DNA of 64,000 nt, from positions 11,867-75,866 of the forward strand of contig CAYRVX010000019.1 of assembly GCA_964427875.1 (NCBI GenBank). Reading direction: 5' to 3'. The position numbers and the translations under genes were made by a program. Positions 1 to 7,284 of the stretch are shown here, in pieces. How positions within the stretch are numbered: the first letter of the stretch is position 1; every line of letters starts with the position of its first letter. A model generated the notes under the pieces. It made no database searches. It was not told where the DNA came from and saw only the letters and a list, made by a program, of their open reading frames with translations. This DNA is from CAYRVX01 sp964427875. Lineage in GTDB: Bacteria; Planctomycetota; Phycisphaerae; SM23-33.

Positions 1-338
1 CCAACATCCGGGCCGAGCTGCCCTTCATGGCCACGGAGAACATCCTGATGGCGGCGGTGGCCGCCGGCGGCGACCGGCAGGAGCTGCACGAGCGCATCCG
101 CAAGCACAGCATGGCCGCCGCCGAGCACGTCAAGCTGCACGGCAAGGCGAACGACCTGATCGAGCGCCTCAAGGGCGACGCCGCCTTCGCGGCCGTGGAC
201 ATCGACTCCCTCCTCGACCCGCGCGCCTTCATCGGCCGAAGCCCCCGGCAGGTGGACGAGTTCCTCGCCGCCGAGGTCGAGCCCGTCCGCGCCAGGTACG
301 CCGACCTGCTCGGGCAGGAGAGCCAACTGCGGGTGTGA
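1..338 (+). CDS. purB: Adenylosuccinate lyase, C-terminal part (5' end outside window)
   Basis: Open from the first base (codons in frame from base 3) to a TGA at 336-338, giving about 111 C-terminal residues. The product matches the end of adenylosuccinate lyase of the fumarase/aspartase superfamily, which splits SAICAR and adenylosuccinate in cytoplasmic purine synthesis. Diagnostic features are the start NIRAELPFMATENILM, the run ERIRKHSMAAAEHVK, and a C-terminal helical domain in which PRAFIGRSPRQVDEF is the typical late motif. The catalytic loop lies upstream of the window, so activity cannot be judged. The gene ends at a normal position, just before a palindromic repeat block, and converges on murD. 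Confidence 0.9.
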   Translation, partial: NIRAELPFMATENILMAAVAAGGDRQELHERIRKHSMAAAEHVKLHGKANDLIERLKGDAAFAAVDIDSLLDPRAFIGRSPRQVDEFLAAEVEPVRARYADLLGQESQLRV

Positions 339-387
339 GAGCCGGCTGTCCTGCTGGCCGGGTCCGGCGGGATCTTACGCTGATTCT

Positions 388-694
388 GGCCTGGTTCACA
401 TGCAGGTAACACTGCGCCGCCGTTTCGCGCACACGCCGCGGCGCTGCCCGGAGGCAGGCCTGAAGGGCCGGAAGGTTTTGGCCGGCGGCGTGAGCCGCCG
501 GAAGCCGGCCTCCTCTTGCCCGGAGCCCCGAAGGGGCGTAAGGAACTTCCGGCCTTCCGTGGGCTCACGCCCACGGCCAAACCTGCCTGCCGGCAGGCAG
601 GACCTTTCGGCCCTCCGGGCCTTCTCCCGAGACTCGTGGACTTGCGACATTCCCCTGCACTGTTACGTCCGAGCTATCGTTTCTGAACCAGGCC
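388..694. repeat. Palindrome-rich noncoding block with inverted ends
   Basis: The stretch between purB and murD holds no credible gene. It is bounded by an 11-bp perfect inverted repeat, GGCCTGGTTCA (388-398) and TGAACCAGGCC (684-694), with a second inner pair GTAACA (406-411) and TGTTAC (661-666). Inside are several short palindromes, including one around the centre of CCTGCCTGCCGGCAGGCAGG at about 582-601, plus small GC hairpins. Related end sequences occur at 56456-56481 and 57081-57116. The right end overlaps the 3' end of murD and supplies its last ten or so codons. It resembles a MITE- or REP-like element, but no target-site duplication is evident. Confidence 0.5.
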
Positions 695-2042
695 CTGACT
701 CGCCCTTCACCAGCTCGACGAACGCCTCTCCGCGCTGCTCGTAGTTGACGAACATGTCGTAGCTGGCGCAGGCGGGGGCCAGGAGGACGGCGTCGCCTCC
801 GGCGGCGTGGGCCTCGGCGAGGCGCACGGCGTCCCGAAGATCTCCGGCCCGGGCGATGGGCGGCTTCTCGCCGGTTCGGCGGGCCTGTGTGGCGGCGATG
901 ATCTTCTCGGCCGTGGCGCCCATGGCGACGACGGCCTTGGCGCGGCCGGCCAGGGCGGCGCCGAGGGCCTCGAAGCTCGCGCCCTTGTCGTAGCCGCCGA
1001 CGATCACGACGGCCGTACGAGGCGCGAAGGCGTTCAGCGCGACGACGGCGCCTTCGGGGGTGGTGCACTTGGAATCGTTGTAGTAGCGGATGCCGTCGCG
1101 TTCGGCGACGAACTGAAGCCGGTGGGCCAGGCCGGAGAATTCGCCCAGAGCAGCGGCGGCCGTGTCGCGATCCACACCGAACCGCCTCGCGGCGGCCCAT
1201 GCGGCCTGCGCGTCGGCCTGGTTGTGCTCGCCGAGCACCGCCAGCTCGAACGGCTCGGCCCGCGGGTCGAAGAAGTCCACGCGGACGCCTTCGGGTGCCT
1301 CGCCGCCCCAGTCGGCGGTGAGCTCGTCGGCCGCGTTGAGCACGAGGACGTCGCCGGGCCCCTGGAAGCGGAAGATGTTCTTCTTGGCGTCGGCGTAGGC
1401 CTCCAGCGTGCCGTGGCGGTCGAGGTGGTTGGCGGCGAGGTTCGTCACCAAGGCGACGTGAGGGCCGACGGCGATCTCGGGAAGGCCTTCCAGTTGGAAG
1501 CTCGACAGCTCGAGCACGGCCAGGTGATCCGCCCGAATCCGCGGCAGGTCGGACAGGAGGCTTCGCCCGATGTTGCCGCCGACGTGCGTGGTGAACCGCC
1601 GCGCGAGGACCTCGCCGATCATCGCGGTGGTCGTGCTCTTGCCCACCGTGCCGGTAACGCCCACGACCGGCGCCCGGCAGCGATGCAGGAAGAGGTTGAT
1701 CTCGGTGGTCCGCGGGACGCCGGCGGCGTCGGCGGCCTTCAGCAGGGGCATGTCCCCGGCGACGGCCGGGCTGACGACGAGCAGGTCGGCCTCGACGAAG
1801 TCTCGCTCGTCGTGCGCCCCGAGGTGCATCGCCACGTCGAGCCCGTCCAGCCGGCGGAGGGAATCCTCGAGCTGCTCGGCCGGGGCCTTGTCCGAGACGG
1901 TGACCTTCGCGCCCCGCTCGCACAGCCAGCGAGCAACGCCCACCCCGCCGCCGAACCTTCCCAGGCCGACGACGGTGACTCGCAGCCCGGCCGGGTCCAT
2001 CGCGGCGCCCGGATGCCGGTGGCTTCGGCCTGCGGCGGTCAT
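663..2042 (-). CDS. murD: UDP-N-acetylmuramoyl-L-alanine--D-glutamate ligase
   Basis: Cytoplasmic peptidoglycan ligase adding D-glutamate to UDP-MurNAc-L-Ala with ATP. The 459-residue product has the Mur-ligase order: an N-terminal Rossmann-like domain (VTVVGLGRFGGG near residue 25), a central ATPase domain with the P-loop GVTGTVGKSTTT (Lys about 135) and the MurD-like LAANHLDRHGTLEAYADAK, and a C-terminal domain with YYNDSKCTTPEGA. The P-loop has GTVGKS where most MurD have GTNGK(T/S). The start at 2042 is chosen because its ATG overlaps the TGA of the upstream peptidase gene (ATGA) and follows GGAG at five bases; an internal ATG at 2000 is the alternative. The final GPGSETIART is encoded inside the end of a repeat, so the native C-terminus was probably replaced. 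Confidence 0.92.
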   Translation of the reverse strand: MTAAGRSHRHPGAAMDPAGLRVTVVGLGRFGGGVGVARWLCERGAKVTVSDKAPAEQLEDSLRRLDGLDVAMHLGAHDERDFVEADLLVVSPAVAGDMPLLKAADAAGVPRTTEINLFLHRCRAPVVGVTGTVGKSTTTAMIGEVLARRFTTHVGGNIGRSLLSDLPRIRADHLAVLELSSFQLEGLPEIAVGPHVALVTNLAANHLDRHGTLEAYADAKKNIFRFQGPGDVLVLNAADELTADWGGEAPEGVRVDFFDPRAEPFELAVLGEHNQADAQAAWAAARRFGVDRDTAAAALGEFSGLAHRLQFVAERDGIRYYNDSKCTTPEGAVVALNAFAPRTAVVIVGGYDKGASFEALGAALAGRAKAVVAMGATAEKIIAATQARRTGEKPPIARAGDLRDAVRLAEAHAAGGDAVLLAPACASYDMFVNYEQRGEAFVELVKGESGPGSETIART

Positions 2043-3265
2043 AGCTGCTCCAGTGGGCCGACGGCCACCAGGGTCGTCGCCGTCAGGTCGCACGCGCGCG
2101 CGACGTCCAGGACCTCCCCGCCCGTCACGGCGAAGAGCGTCTCGATCTGCTCGGCCAGCGGGAGGTATTCCTTTCGATAGACCCAGTCATACCCGACGGC
2201 CGTCAAGCGCCCCATGGGCACCTCGCCCTTGAGCGTGGCGCCGGAGGCGATCTTGTTCTTGGCGGCGAGCAGTTCGGCCTCGGTGGCGCCTTCGCTCTGG
2301 AACTTCCTCAGTTCGTCCAGGGCGATGCGAAGGGCCTCGGCGGCGCGGTCGGGATCGGCCGAGAGGAACGTCAGGAAGACGCCGCTCCCGTCGAGCGCGT
2401 CGTAGGCCATGGTGGCCTCGTCGGCGATGGCCGGATCGACCAGCGCGTAGAACAGCCGGCTGCCGGTGACGTCGCCCAGCAGGGTGGCCGCGAGCATGGC
2501 GGCGTACCGGTCGGCGTGCTGGCTGGGCGGCGCCGGCGAGGCCAGGGCGATGTGCTGCCTGGCGACGCCGCCGTCGGTGTGGATTCTCCTTCGCCGCCTG
2601 GGCCGTACGGCCGCGGTGTCGCGAGTCACGTCCCGCGGCTGCCAGGCGGAGCACATGTCCGCGGCCTTGGCCGCCAGGGCGTCGAAGTCGACGTTCCCCA
2701 CGCCGACGAGCGTGAGGTTGCCCGGCGAGTAGCGCCGGTCGAAGTAGGCCTGCATGTCCTCGCGGCGCAGGGCGCCGACGGACTCGATCGTGCCCAGCAC
2801 GCTGTTGCCCAGCGGGTGAGGCAGGAAGCACTCGGCCATGAGCTTCTCGTAGAGGCGGTACCGCGGCATGTCCTCGTAGCGGGCGATCTCGTCGATGATG
2901 ACGTTCTTCTCGAGGTCGAAGTCCTCCGCCCTGAGGGAGGGGCGGAGGATGTCGCACAGGAGGTCCAGCAGGCGCGACTGGAACTCGGGCAGCGCGGCCG
3001 CGTAGTAGACCGTGTTCTCCTCGGAGGTGAACGCGTTGTAGTTGGCGCCGAGCTCGTCGAACTCGCGGTTGACGTCGAGGGCCGTCCTGCGGGCGGTGCC
3101 CTTGAAGGTCATGTGCTCGAGGAAGTGGCTTACGCCGGCGATCTCGGGGGCCTCGTCGCGGCTGCCCGTTCGGACGAAGAAGCCCGCCGCCATCGACGCG
3201 GCCGTCGGGCGCACCTCCGCCACGATCGTCAGCCCGTTCGCCAGTTGTCTGTGCTTGAACTTCAT
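2039..3265 (-). CDS. M16 family zinc peptidase, catalytically intact subunit
   Basis: 408-residue pitrilysin/processing-peptidase-like protein. The inverted zinc motif HFLEH lies at residues 47-51 with a downstream glutamate at 126 (in NVIIDEIARYED), the spacing expected for HxxEH-x(about 75)-E. The N-terminal half is the active M16 domain and the C-terminal half the second M16 fold. Bacterial relatives degrade or process peptides; no substrate can be inferred. It lies 12 bp downstream of a second M16 gene lacking the zinc motif and overlaps murD by four bases, so the three genes are probably one transcript. No signal peptide is seen. Confidence 0.9.
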   Translation of the reverse strand: MKFKHRQLANGLTIVAEVRPTAASMAAGFFVRTGSRDEAPEIAGVSHFLEHMTFKGTARRTALDVNREFDELGANYNAFTSEENTVYYAAALPEFQSRLLDLLCDILRPSLRAEDFDLEKNVIIDEIARYEDMPRYRLYEKLMAECFLPHPLGNSVLGTIESVGALRREDMQAYFDRRYSPGNLTLVGVGNVDFDALAAKAADMCSAWQPRDVTRDTAAVRPRRRRRIHTDGGVARQHIALASPAPPSQHADRYAAMLAATLLGDVTGSRLFYALVDPAIADEATMAYDALDGSGVFLTFLSADPDRAAEALRIALDELRKFQSEGATEAELLAAKNKIASGATLKGEVPMGRLTAVGYDWVYRKEYLPLAEQIETLFAVTGGEVLDVARACDLTATTLVAVGPLEQL

Positions 3266-3277
3266 CTGCGTCGCTCG

Positions 3278-4528
3278 TCAGCAGTCCAGAATGCTCGTGT
3301 CCAGCGGCTCCGGGCCGATGACCAGCACGGTGAACTCGCCGGGCGGGCAGTCGCGCAGGTGCGCAAGGACGTCGTCGGCCGTGACGGACTGGGCGGCCCT
3401 GGACAACTCCGCGAGGCTTCGGACGCGGCCGAGATGGTACCAGTCGCTTGCCAGCGCGCCGGCCCGGGCTGAGGTGGACTCGCCCTGCATGATCAGGGCG
3501 CTCCTGAGCTGGGTCCCGGCTCGCGTGATTTCGGCGTCGGCGACGCCGTCGGCGAGGCGGCGGATCTCGGTGACGATCCGCTCGAACGTCTGCCGGGCGA
3601 TCTCCGGGCGCGTGCCGGCGTACGCGAACATCCCGGCGTGGTCCTTCAGGCTGTGGTAATGCGAGGCCACGTGGTACGCCAGCCCGCGCTTCTCGCGGAC
3701 CTCGGTGTGGAGCCTGGCCGACGCCCCGCCCGACAGCACCATCTCGGCCATTCGCGCGGCGTAGTACTGCCGGTGGTGTATCGGCACGGACCGGTACGCC
3801 AGCGCGATGTGCGCCTGGGCGGAGTCCTTGGAGACGTGCGTGACGCCCCCCGGCGGGTCGGACAGCTCGAGCTCGTGGGCCTTGGGCTCCGCGGCGGGCC
3901 AGTCGCCGAAAAGCCCTTCGGCCAGGTCGCACAACGACGGCCAGTCGATGTTCCCCGCCACGGCAAGGATCGCCCCGGTGGGACCGACGTGCTCGCGGAT
4001 ATGGCCGCGGACCATCGCGGGCTCGAGGGCCCCAAGCGTCTCGGGCGACCCGTAGATGCATCGGCCGAGCGGCGAGGGGTAGAACCTCTCGCGAAGCAGC
4101 AGGCTGCACTTGCGGGCCGGCTCGTCTTCCAGGGAGGCCAGGTCCTGCTCGATCAGCGCCCGGCTGGGGGCGAAGGTCTCGTCTTCCAGGCGCGGGCGGC
4201 GGAGGATGTCGGCGAACATGGCCAGCACGGCCGGCAGATTCCGCCCGAGCTGCGCGGCGGTCAGCAGCAGGTGCTCGCTGCGGACGGACTCGTGGTGCTG
4301 GCAGCCCATCGCGTCGAGTGCGTCGTTGAGCTGGCGCGTGCTGCGATCGCCCGCTCCTCGAAGGCACCACTCGCACGCGACGGACGCCGCGCCCGCCGCC
4401 TCGGGCGGATCGAAGGCGGCGCCGCTGCGCACCACCAGCGTCATCGCCGCCGAGGAGACGTGATCCATCTGCTGGCCAAGCAGCGTCATGCCGTTGGCCA
4501 GCTCCTTGACGAAGAACCGTTCCGGCAA
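3278..4528 (-). CDS. M16 family peptidase-like protein lacking zinc ligands
   Basis: 416 residues with the M16 fold, including SPLGRCIYGSPETLGALE and the late GLAYHVASHYHSLKDHAGMF typical of insulinase-like domains. Where the active paralogue has HFLEH, this protein reads ASVACEWCLR (about 48-57), so the zinc site is absent. In families such as mitochondrial MPP and the bacterial YmxG/PqqL-like pairs, one inactive and one active M16 chain form a dimer; a heterodimer with the downstream product is inferred. The start is a TTG at 4528 preceded by AGAGG nine bases upstream; the next methionine lies inside the first strand of the domain. Confidence 0.83.
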   Translation of the reverse strand: MPERFFVKELANGMTLLGQQMDHVSSAAMTLVVRSGAAFDPPEAAGAASVACEWCLRGAGDRSTRQLNDALDAMGCQHHESVRSEHLLLTAAQLGRNLPAVLAMFADILRRPRLEDETFAPSRALIEQDLASLEDEPARKCSLLLRERFYPSPLGRCIYGSPETLGALEPAMVRGHIREHVGPTGAILAVAGNIDWPSLCDLAEGLFGDWPAAEPKAHELELSDPPGGVTHVSKDSAQAHIALAYRSVPIHHRQYYAARMAEMVLSGGASARLHTEVREKRGLAYHVASHYHSLKDHAGMFAYAGTRPEIARQTFERIVTEIRRLADGVADAEITRAGTQLRSALIMQGESTSARAGALASDWYHLGRVRSLAELSRAAQSVTADDVLAHLRDCPPGEFTVLVIGPEPLDTSILDC

Positions 4529-4567
4529 GTTCTCGCACCTCTCGAGGAGCTTGTGTGTCGGGCGGCT

Positions 4568-4595
4568 ATTCTAGTCGATTGCCCGGCCAAGGCAA
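4568..4595 (-). promoter_or_regulatory. Predicted sigma70-like promoter for the M16-M16-murD operon
   Basis: On the minus strand, TTGCCT (4595-4590) and TAGAAT (4573-4568) are separated by 16 bases, leaving a leader of about 35 bases. The -35 region lies within a perfect 7-bp inverted repeat (GATTGCC/GGCAATC, about 4578-4598). Confidence 0.45.
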
Positions 4596-4731
4596 TCGCG
4601 AAGGTCGCCCTGGGATGGCTCCGCCAAGCGCCGGCGCGCTCGGCCAGGCCCCGCAAGGGCATCGGGTGGCGGCCCCGGGGACGCCCCCGTGCCGTGTCCT
4701 GCGCGTCGGGCAAAAGTTTTGAGAAATGCCC

Positions 4732-4759
4732 TTGACTTCGCGGCGGTCGCGTCTATAAT
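4732..4759 (+). promoter_or_regulatory. Strong sigma70-like promoter upstream of gpsA
   Basis: TTGACT (4732-4737), a 16-base spacer and a perfect TATAAT (4754-4759). Transcription would begin near 4766 and read through a leader of about 270 bases to gpsA. The leader contains an A6-GGC-T6 hairpin (about 4800-4814) and a dispersed repeat. The 510-base gap 4529-5038 holds this promoter, the divergent one at 4568-4595, and no credible gene. Confidence 0.6.
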
Positions 4760-4809
4760 ACACTCGGGGTAAGCCTATACTCAAAAAGGTGTTGACCGCA
4801 AAAAAGGCT

Positions 4810-4832
4810 TTTTTACGAAACGAAGCCATTTT
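4810..4832. repeat. Dispersed intergenic repeat, copy 1
   Basis: These 23 bases (TTTTTACGAAACGAAGCCAT and on to 4832) match 56832-56854 at 22 of 23 positions. Both copies lie in AT-rich noncoding sequence and, read in one frame, give the peptide FYETKPF. Here the copy forms part of a small hairpin (ACGAAAC 4815-4821 pairing with GTTTCGT just downstream). Confidence 0.45.
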
Positions 4833-5038
4833 GCGGTTTCGTTGCTATAACATCTTTCACACAAGTCACTTCCAAGCGTCCCTTCTATATTTCTTTGCCA
4901 GGGCTGAACTTGCGCCGATGGCCTCTCGTGACGGCCTGCGGGGCTCGATGGTTCGAGGCTCGCCCGGCGCACCTCGGCCCGGCCTTCGCGGCACGGGGTC
5001 GCTGGACATTCGCCGCCGCCGGCGATACCGTAATCTCC

Positions 5039-6055
5039 ATGGCTCGGAAGATCGCCGTCATTGGCGACGGGGGCATGGGCACGACCTGCGCGATCATGCT
5101 CGCGGAGAACGCTCACGACGTCTGCCTGTGGTCGGCGTTCCCCGACGCGGCCGAACGCCTGGCCCGCGAGCGCGAGAACCGCCGCTTCCTGCCCGGACAC
5201 GCCCTGCCGGACGGCGTCCGTGTCACCGGTGCCGACGACGAGGCGCTGGCCGGCGCCGACCTGGCGATCTCGGCGGTTCCGACGCAGTACATGCGCGGCG
5301 TGTGGGAGCGTCTGCGGCCGCACTGTCCGGCGGGCCTGCCCATCTGCTCGGTGGCCAAGGGCATCGAGAACGGCACGCTGCTCCGCCCGACACAGGTCCT
5401 TCGCGACGTGCTGGACGAAGCCCAAGGCGAGGCGGGCGTCCGGCCGGCCGCGGCGCTGTCCGGCCCATCGATTGCCCCGGAGGTCGCCCGCAGGCTGCCC
5501 GCGACGGTCGTGGTCGCCGCCACCACGGAGGAACTGGCCAAACGCGTTCAGCGCCTGATCAGTCGGCCGTACTTCCGCGTGTATACGAACCCCGATCTCG
5601 TCGGCGTGGAGATCGCCGGCGCGACGAAGAACGTCATCGCGATCGCGGCGGGGGTCCTGGACGGCCTGGCCGCGGGGGACAACGCCAAGGCCGCCCTGGT
5701 CAGCCGCGGGCTCAGCGAGATCACGCGCCTGGGCGTCGCGCTGGGCGCCCGGGCGGAGACCTTCGCCGGGATCGCCGGCGTCGGCGACCTGGTGACGACC
5801 TGCATCTCGCCGGTGGGGCGGAACCGCTCGTTCGGCGAGGCGGTCGGCAAGGGCCGCGGCGTGCAGGAGACGCTCGACGCGACCGACGCGGTCGTCGAGG
5901 GCGTCGCCACGACGGCCAGCGTCGTCGAGCTGGCCCGGCTCCGCGGCGTGGAGATGCCGATCACCCAGGCCGTCCACGACGTGCTGTTTGAGGGCGTTTC
6001 GCCCGCCGACGCGATCAGCCGGCTGATGACCCGGCCGCTCAAGGCGGAGACATGA
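5039..6055 (+). CDS. gpsA: Glycerol-3-phosphate dehydrogenase (NAD(P)+)
   Basis: 338 residues, the usual GpsA length. It reduces dihydroxyacetone phosphate to sn-glycerol 3-phosphate, the backbone for phospholipids. Visible features are the N-terminal dinucleotide site IGDGGMGTT (8-16), the family blocks SVAKGIENGTL and ALSGPSIAPEVA, GATKNVIAIAAG carrying the catalytic lysine, and GVGDLVTTCISPVGRNR. The start at 5039 places the Rossmann strand directly at the N-terminus; in-frame upstream codons to 4895 encode unrelated arginine-rich sequence. The 3' end overlaps the next gene by ATGA. With the lysophospholipid transporter and acyltransferase genes that follow, it forms a glycerolipid operon. 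Confidence 0.93.
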   Translation: MARKIAVIGDGGMGTTCAIMLAENAHDVCLWSAFPDAAERLARERENRRFLPGHALPDGVRVTGADDEALAGADLAISAVPTQYMRGVWERLRPHCPAGLPICSVAKGIENGTLLRPTQVLRDVLDEAQGEAGVRPAAALSGPSIAPEVARRLPATVVVAATTEELAKRVQRLISRPYFRVYTNPDLVGVEIAGATKNVIAIAAGVLDGLAAGDNAKAALVSRGLSEITRLGVALGARAETFAGIAGVGDLVTTCISPVGRNRSFGEAVGKGRGVQETLDATDAVVEGVATTASVVELARLRGVEMPITQAVHDVLFEGVSPADAISRLMTRPLKAET

Positions 6056-7284
6056 GTGACGCAGCGATCCGGCGGCAGATTCGCGAGGCCCGCGGCAACT
6101 TCGCGGCCATGGCCGTCAGCTACTCGCTGGGCGTGTTCAACGACAACTTCTTCAAGCAGGCGGCCATGCTGCTGGCCGTCGGTGCGGGGCTCGTGGACCT
6201 CCAGGGGCATATGCTGCTGCTGTTCACGGCCCCGTACATCCTGTTCTCCGCGCCCTGCGGATGGCTCGCCGACCGTTTCCCCAAGCGCAGCATCGTCATT
6301 GTCGCCAAGGCCCTGGAGGTCGCCGCGATGATCTGCGGCGCCGTCGGCGTCGTCACGGGAAGCTGGGCGCTCATCCTCGCGATGGTCTCCACGATGGGGC
6401 TTCAGTCGGCGATCTTCGGCCCCAGCCTCAACGGGTCGATCCCCGAGCTGTACCCGGCCGCCTACGTCACGACCGCCAACGGCATCCTGAAGGTCTTCGT
6501 GACGATGGCCATCCTGTTGGGAGTGGCCGCGGCGGGGTTCCTGCTGGACGCGGGTGGCAGGGCGGCGGTCGCCGCCGGCGCGCTGACCGTGGCGGCGCTG
6601 GGTTTCCTTGCGAGCTTCGGCGTGCCCCGCAGGCCGGGCGCGGCACGCGGCACGAGGTTCCCCTGGACCGGCCCGATCGACTCCGTCCGCGAGCTGCTGC
6701 GAATACGAGCGGACCGGCTGCTGGCAACCGTGATCGCCGCGGACATGTTCATCTGGTTTGTCGGGTCGCTCTTGATCCCGATCGTGAACGTGCTCGGCAA
6801 GAGGCAGCTCGGTCTGAGCGACTCGGCCACGAGCGGTCTGCTGGTCGCCGAGCTGGGCGGCATCGCGGTGGGCGGCCTGCTGAGCGCGCGCCTGGCGTCG
6901 GGGCCGCGATGGTACCGCGTTCTGGCGCCCGCCGCGCTGGCGCTGGCCGCCATGTTGGGCTGCGCGGCGGCTGCGGCTTCTCTCCCGACGGCCGGGAGGT
7001 ATTGGCTTGTGCTGGCGGCATTGGGAGGGGCGGGCGTGGCCGGCGGGCTGTTCATGATTCCCTGCGAGAGCTTCATTCAGGTCCGCCCGGCCGCCGACCG
7101 CAAGGGGGCCGTCATCGCGGCGTCGAACTTCGCCATCTTCATCGGCATCGCCGTCTCCGGCCCGCTCGCCAACGCCCTGAACGCCTTGATGCAGCCGTCG
7201 GCGAGCTTCGCCGTGGTGGGCGGCTTCGCGTTGATCGTCGCCGTTCTGCTGGCCGCGGTGCTTCGCAAGGGGGGCCGGACATGA
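6052..7284 (+). CDS. lplT: MFS transporter, LplT-like lysophospholipid flippase
   Basis: 410-residue integral membrane protein with about 12 hydrophobic segments and the MFS loop motif GWLADRFPKRS (about 65-75). The N-terminal SYSLGVFNDNFFKQAAMLL and the internal YVTTANGILKV are typical of the LplT subfamily, which moves lysophospholipids inward across the inner membrane for re-acylation. Position is the strongest clue: as in E. coli, the flippase gene directly precedes an Aas-type acyltransferase/ligase. It overlaps gpsA and the aas-like gene by ATGA at both ends, so translation is probably coupled. Confidence 0.8.
   Translation: MSDAAIRRQIREARGNFAAMAVSYSLGVFNDNFFKQAAMLLAVGAGLVDLQGHMLLLFTAPYILFSAPCGWLADRFPKRSIVIVAKALEVAAMICGAVGVVTGSWALILAMVSTMGLQSAIFGPSLNGSIPELYPAAYVTTANGILKVFVTMAILLGVAAAGFLLDAGGRAAVAAGALTVAALGFLASFGVPRRPGAARGTRFPWTGPIDSVRELLRIRADRLLATVIAADMFIWFVGSLLIPIVNVLGKRQLGLSDSATSGLLVAELGGIAVGGLLSARLASGPRWYRVLAPAALALAAMLGCAAAAASLPTAGRYWLVLAALGGAGVAGGLFMIPCESFIQVRPAADRKGAVIAASNFAIFIGIAVSGPLANALNALMQPSASFAVVGGFALIVAVLLAAVLRKGGRT

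Noticed and set aside
396..744. Short open frames on both strands through the purB-murD gap
   Set aside because: Palindromic noncoding repeat; the frames have no conserved features and one simply mirrors the other.
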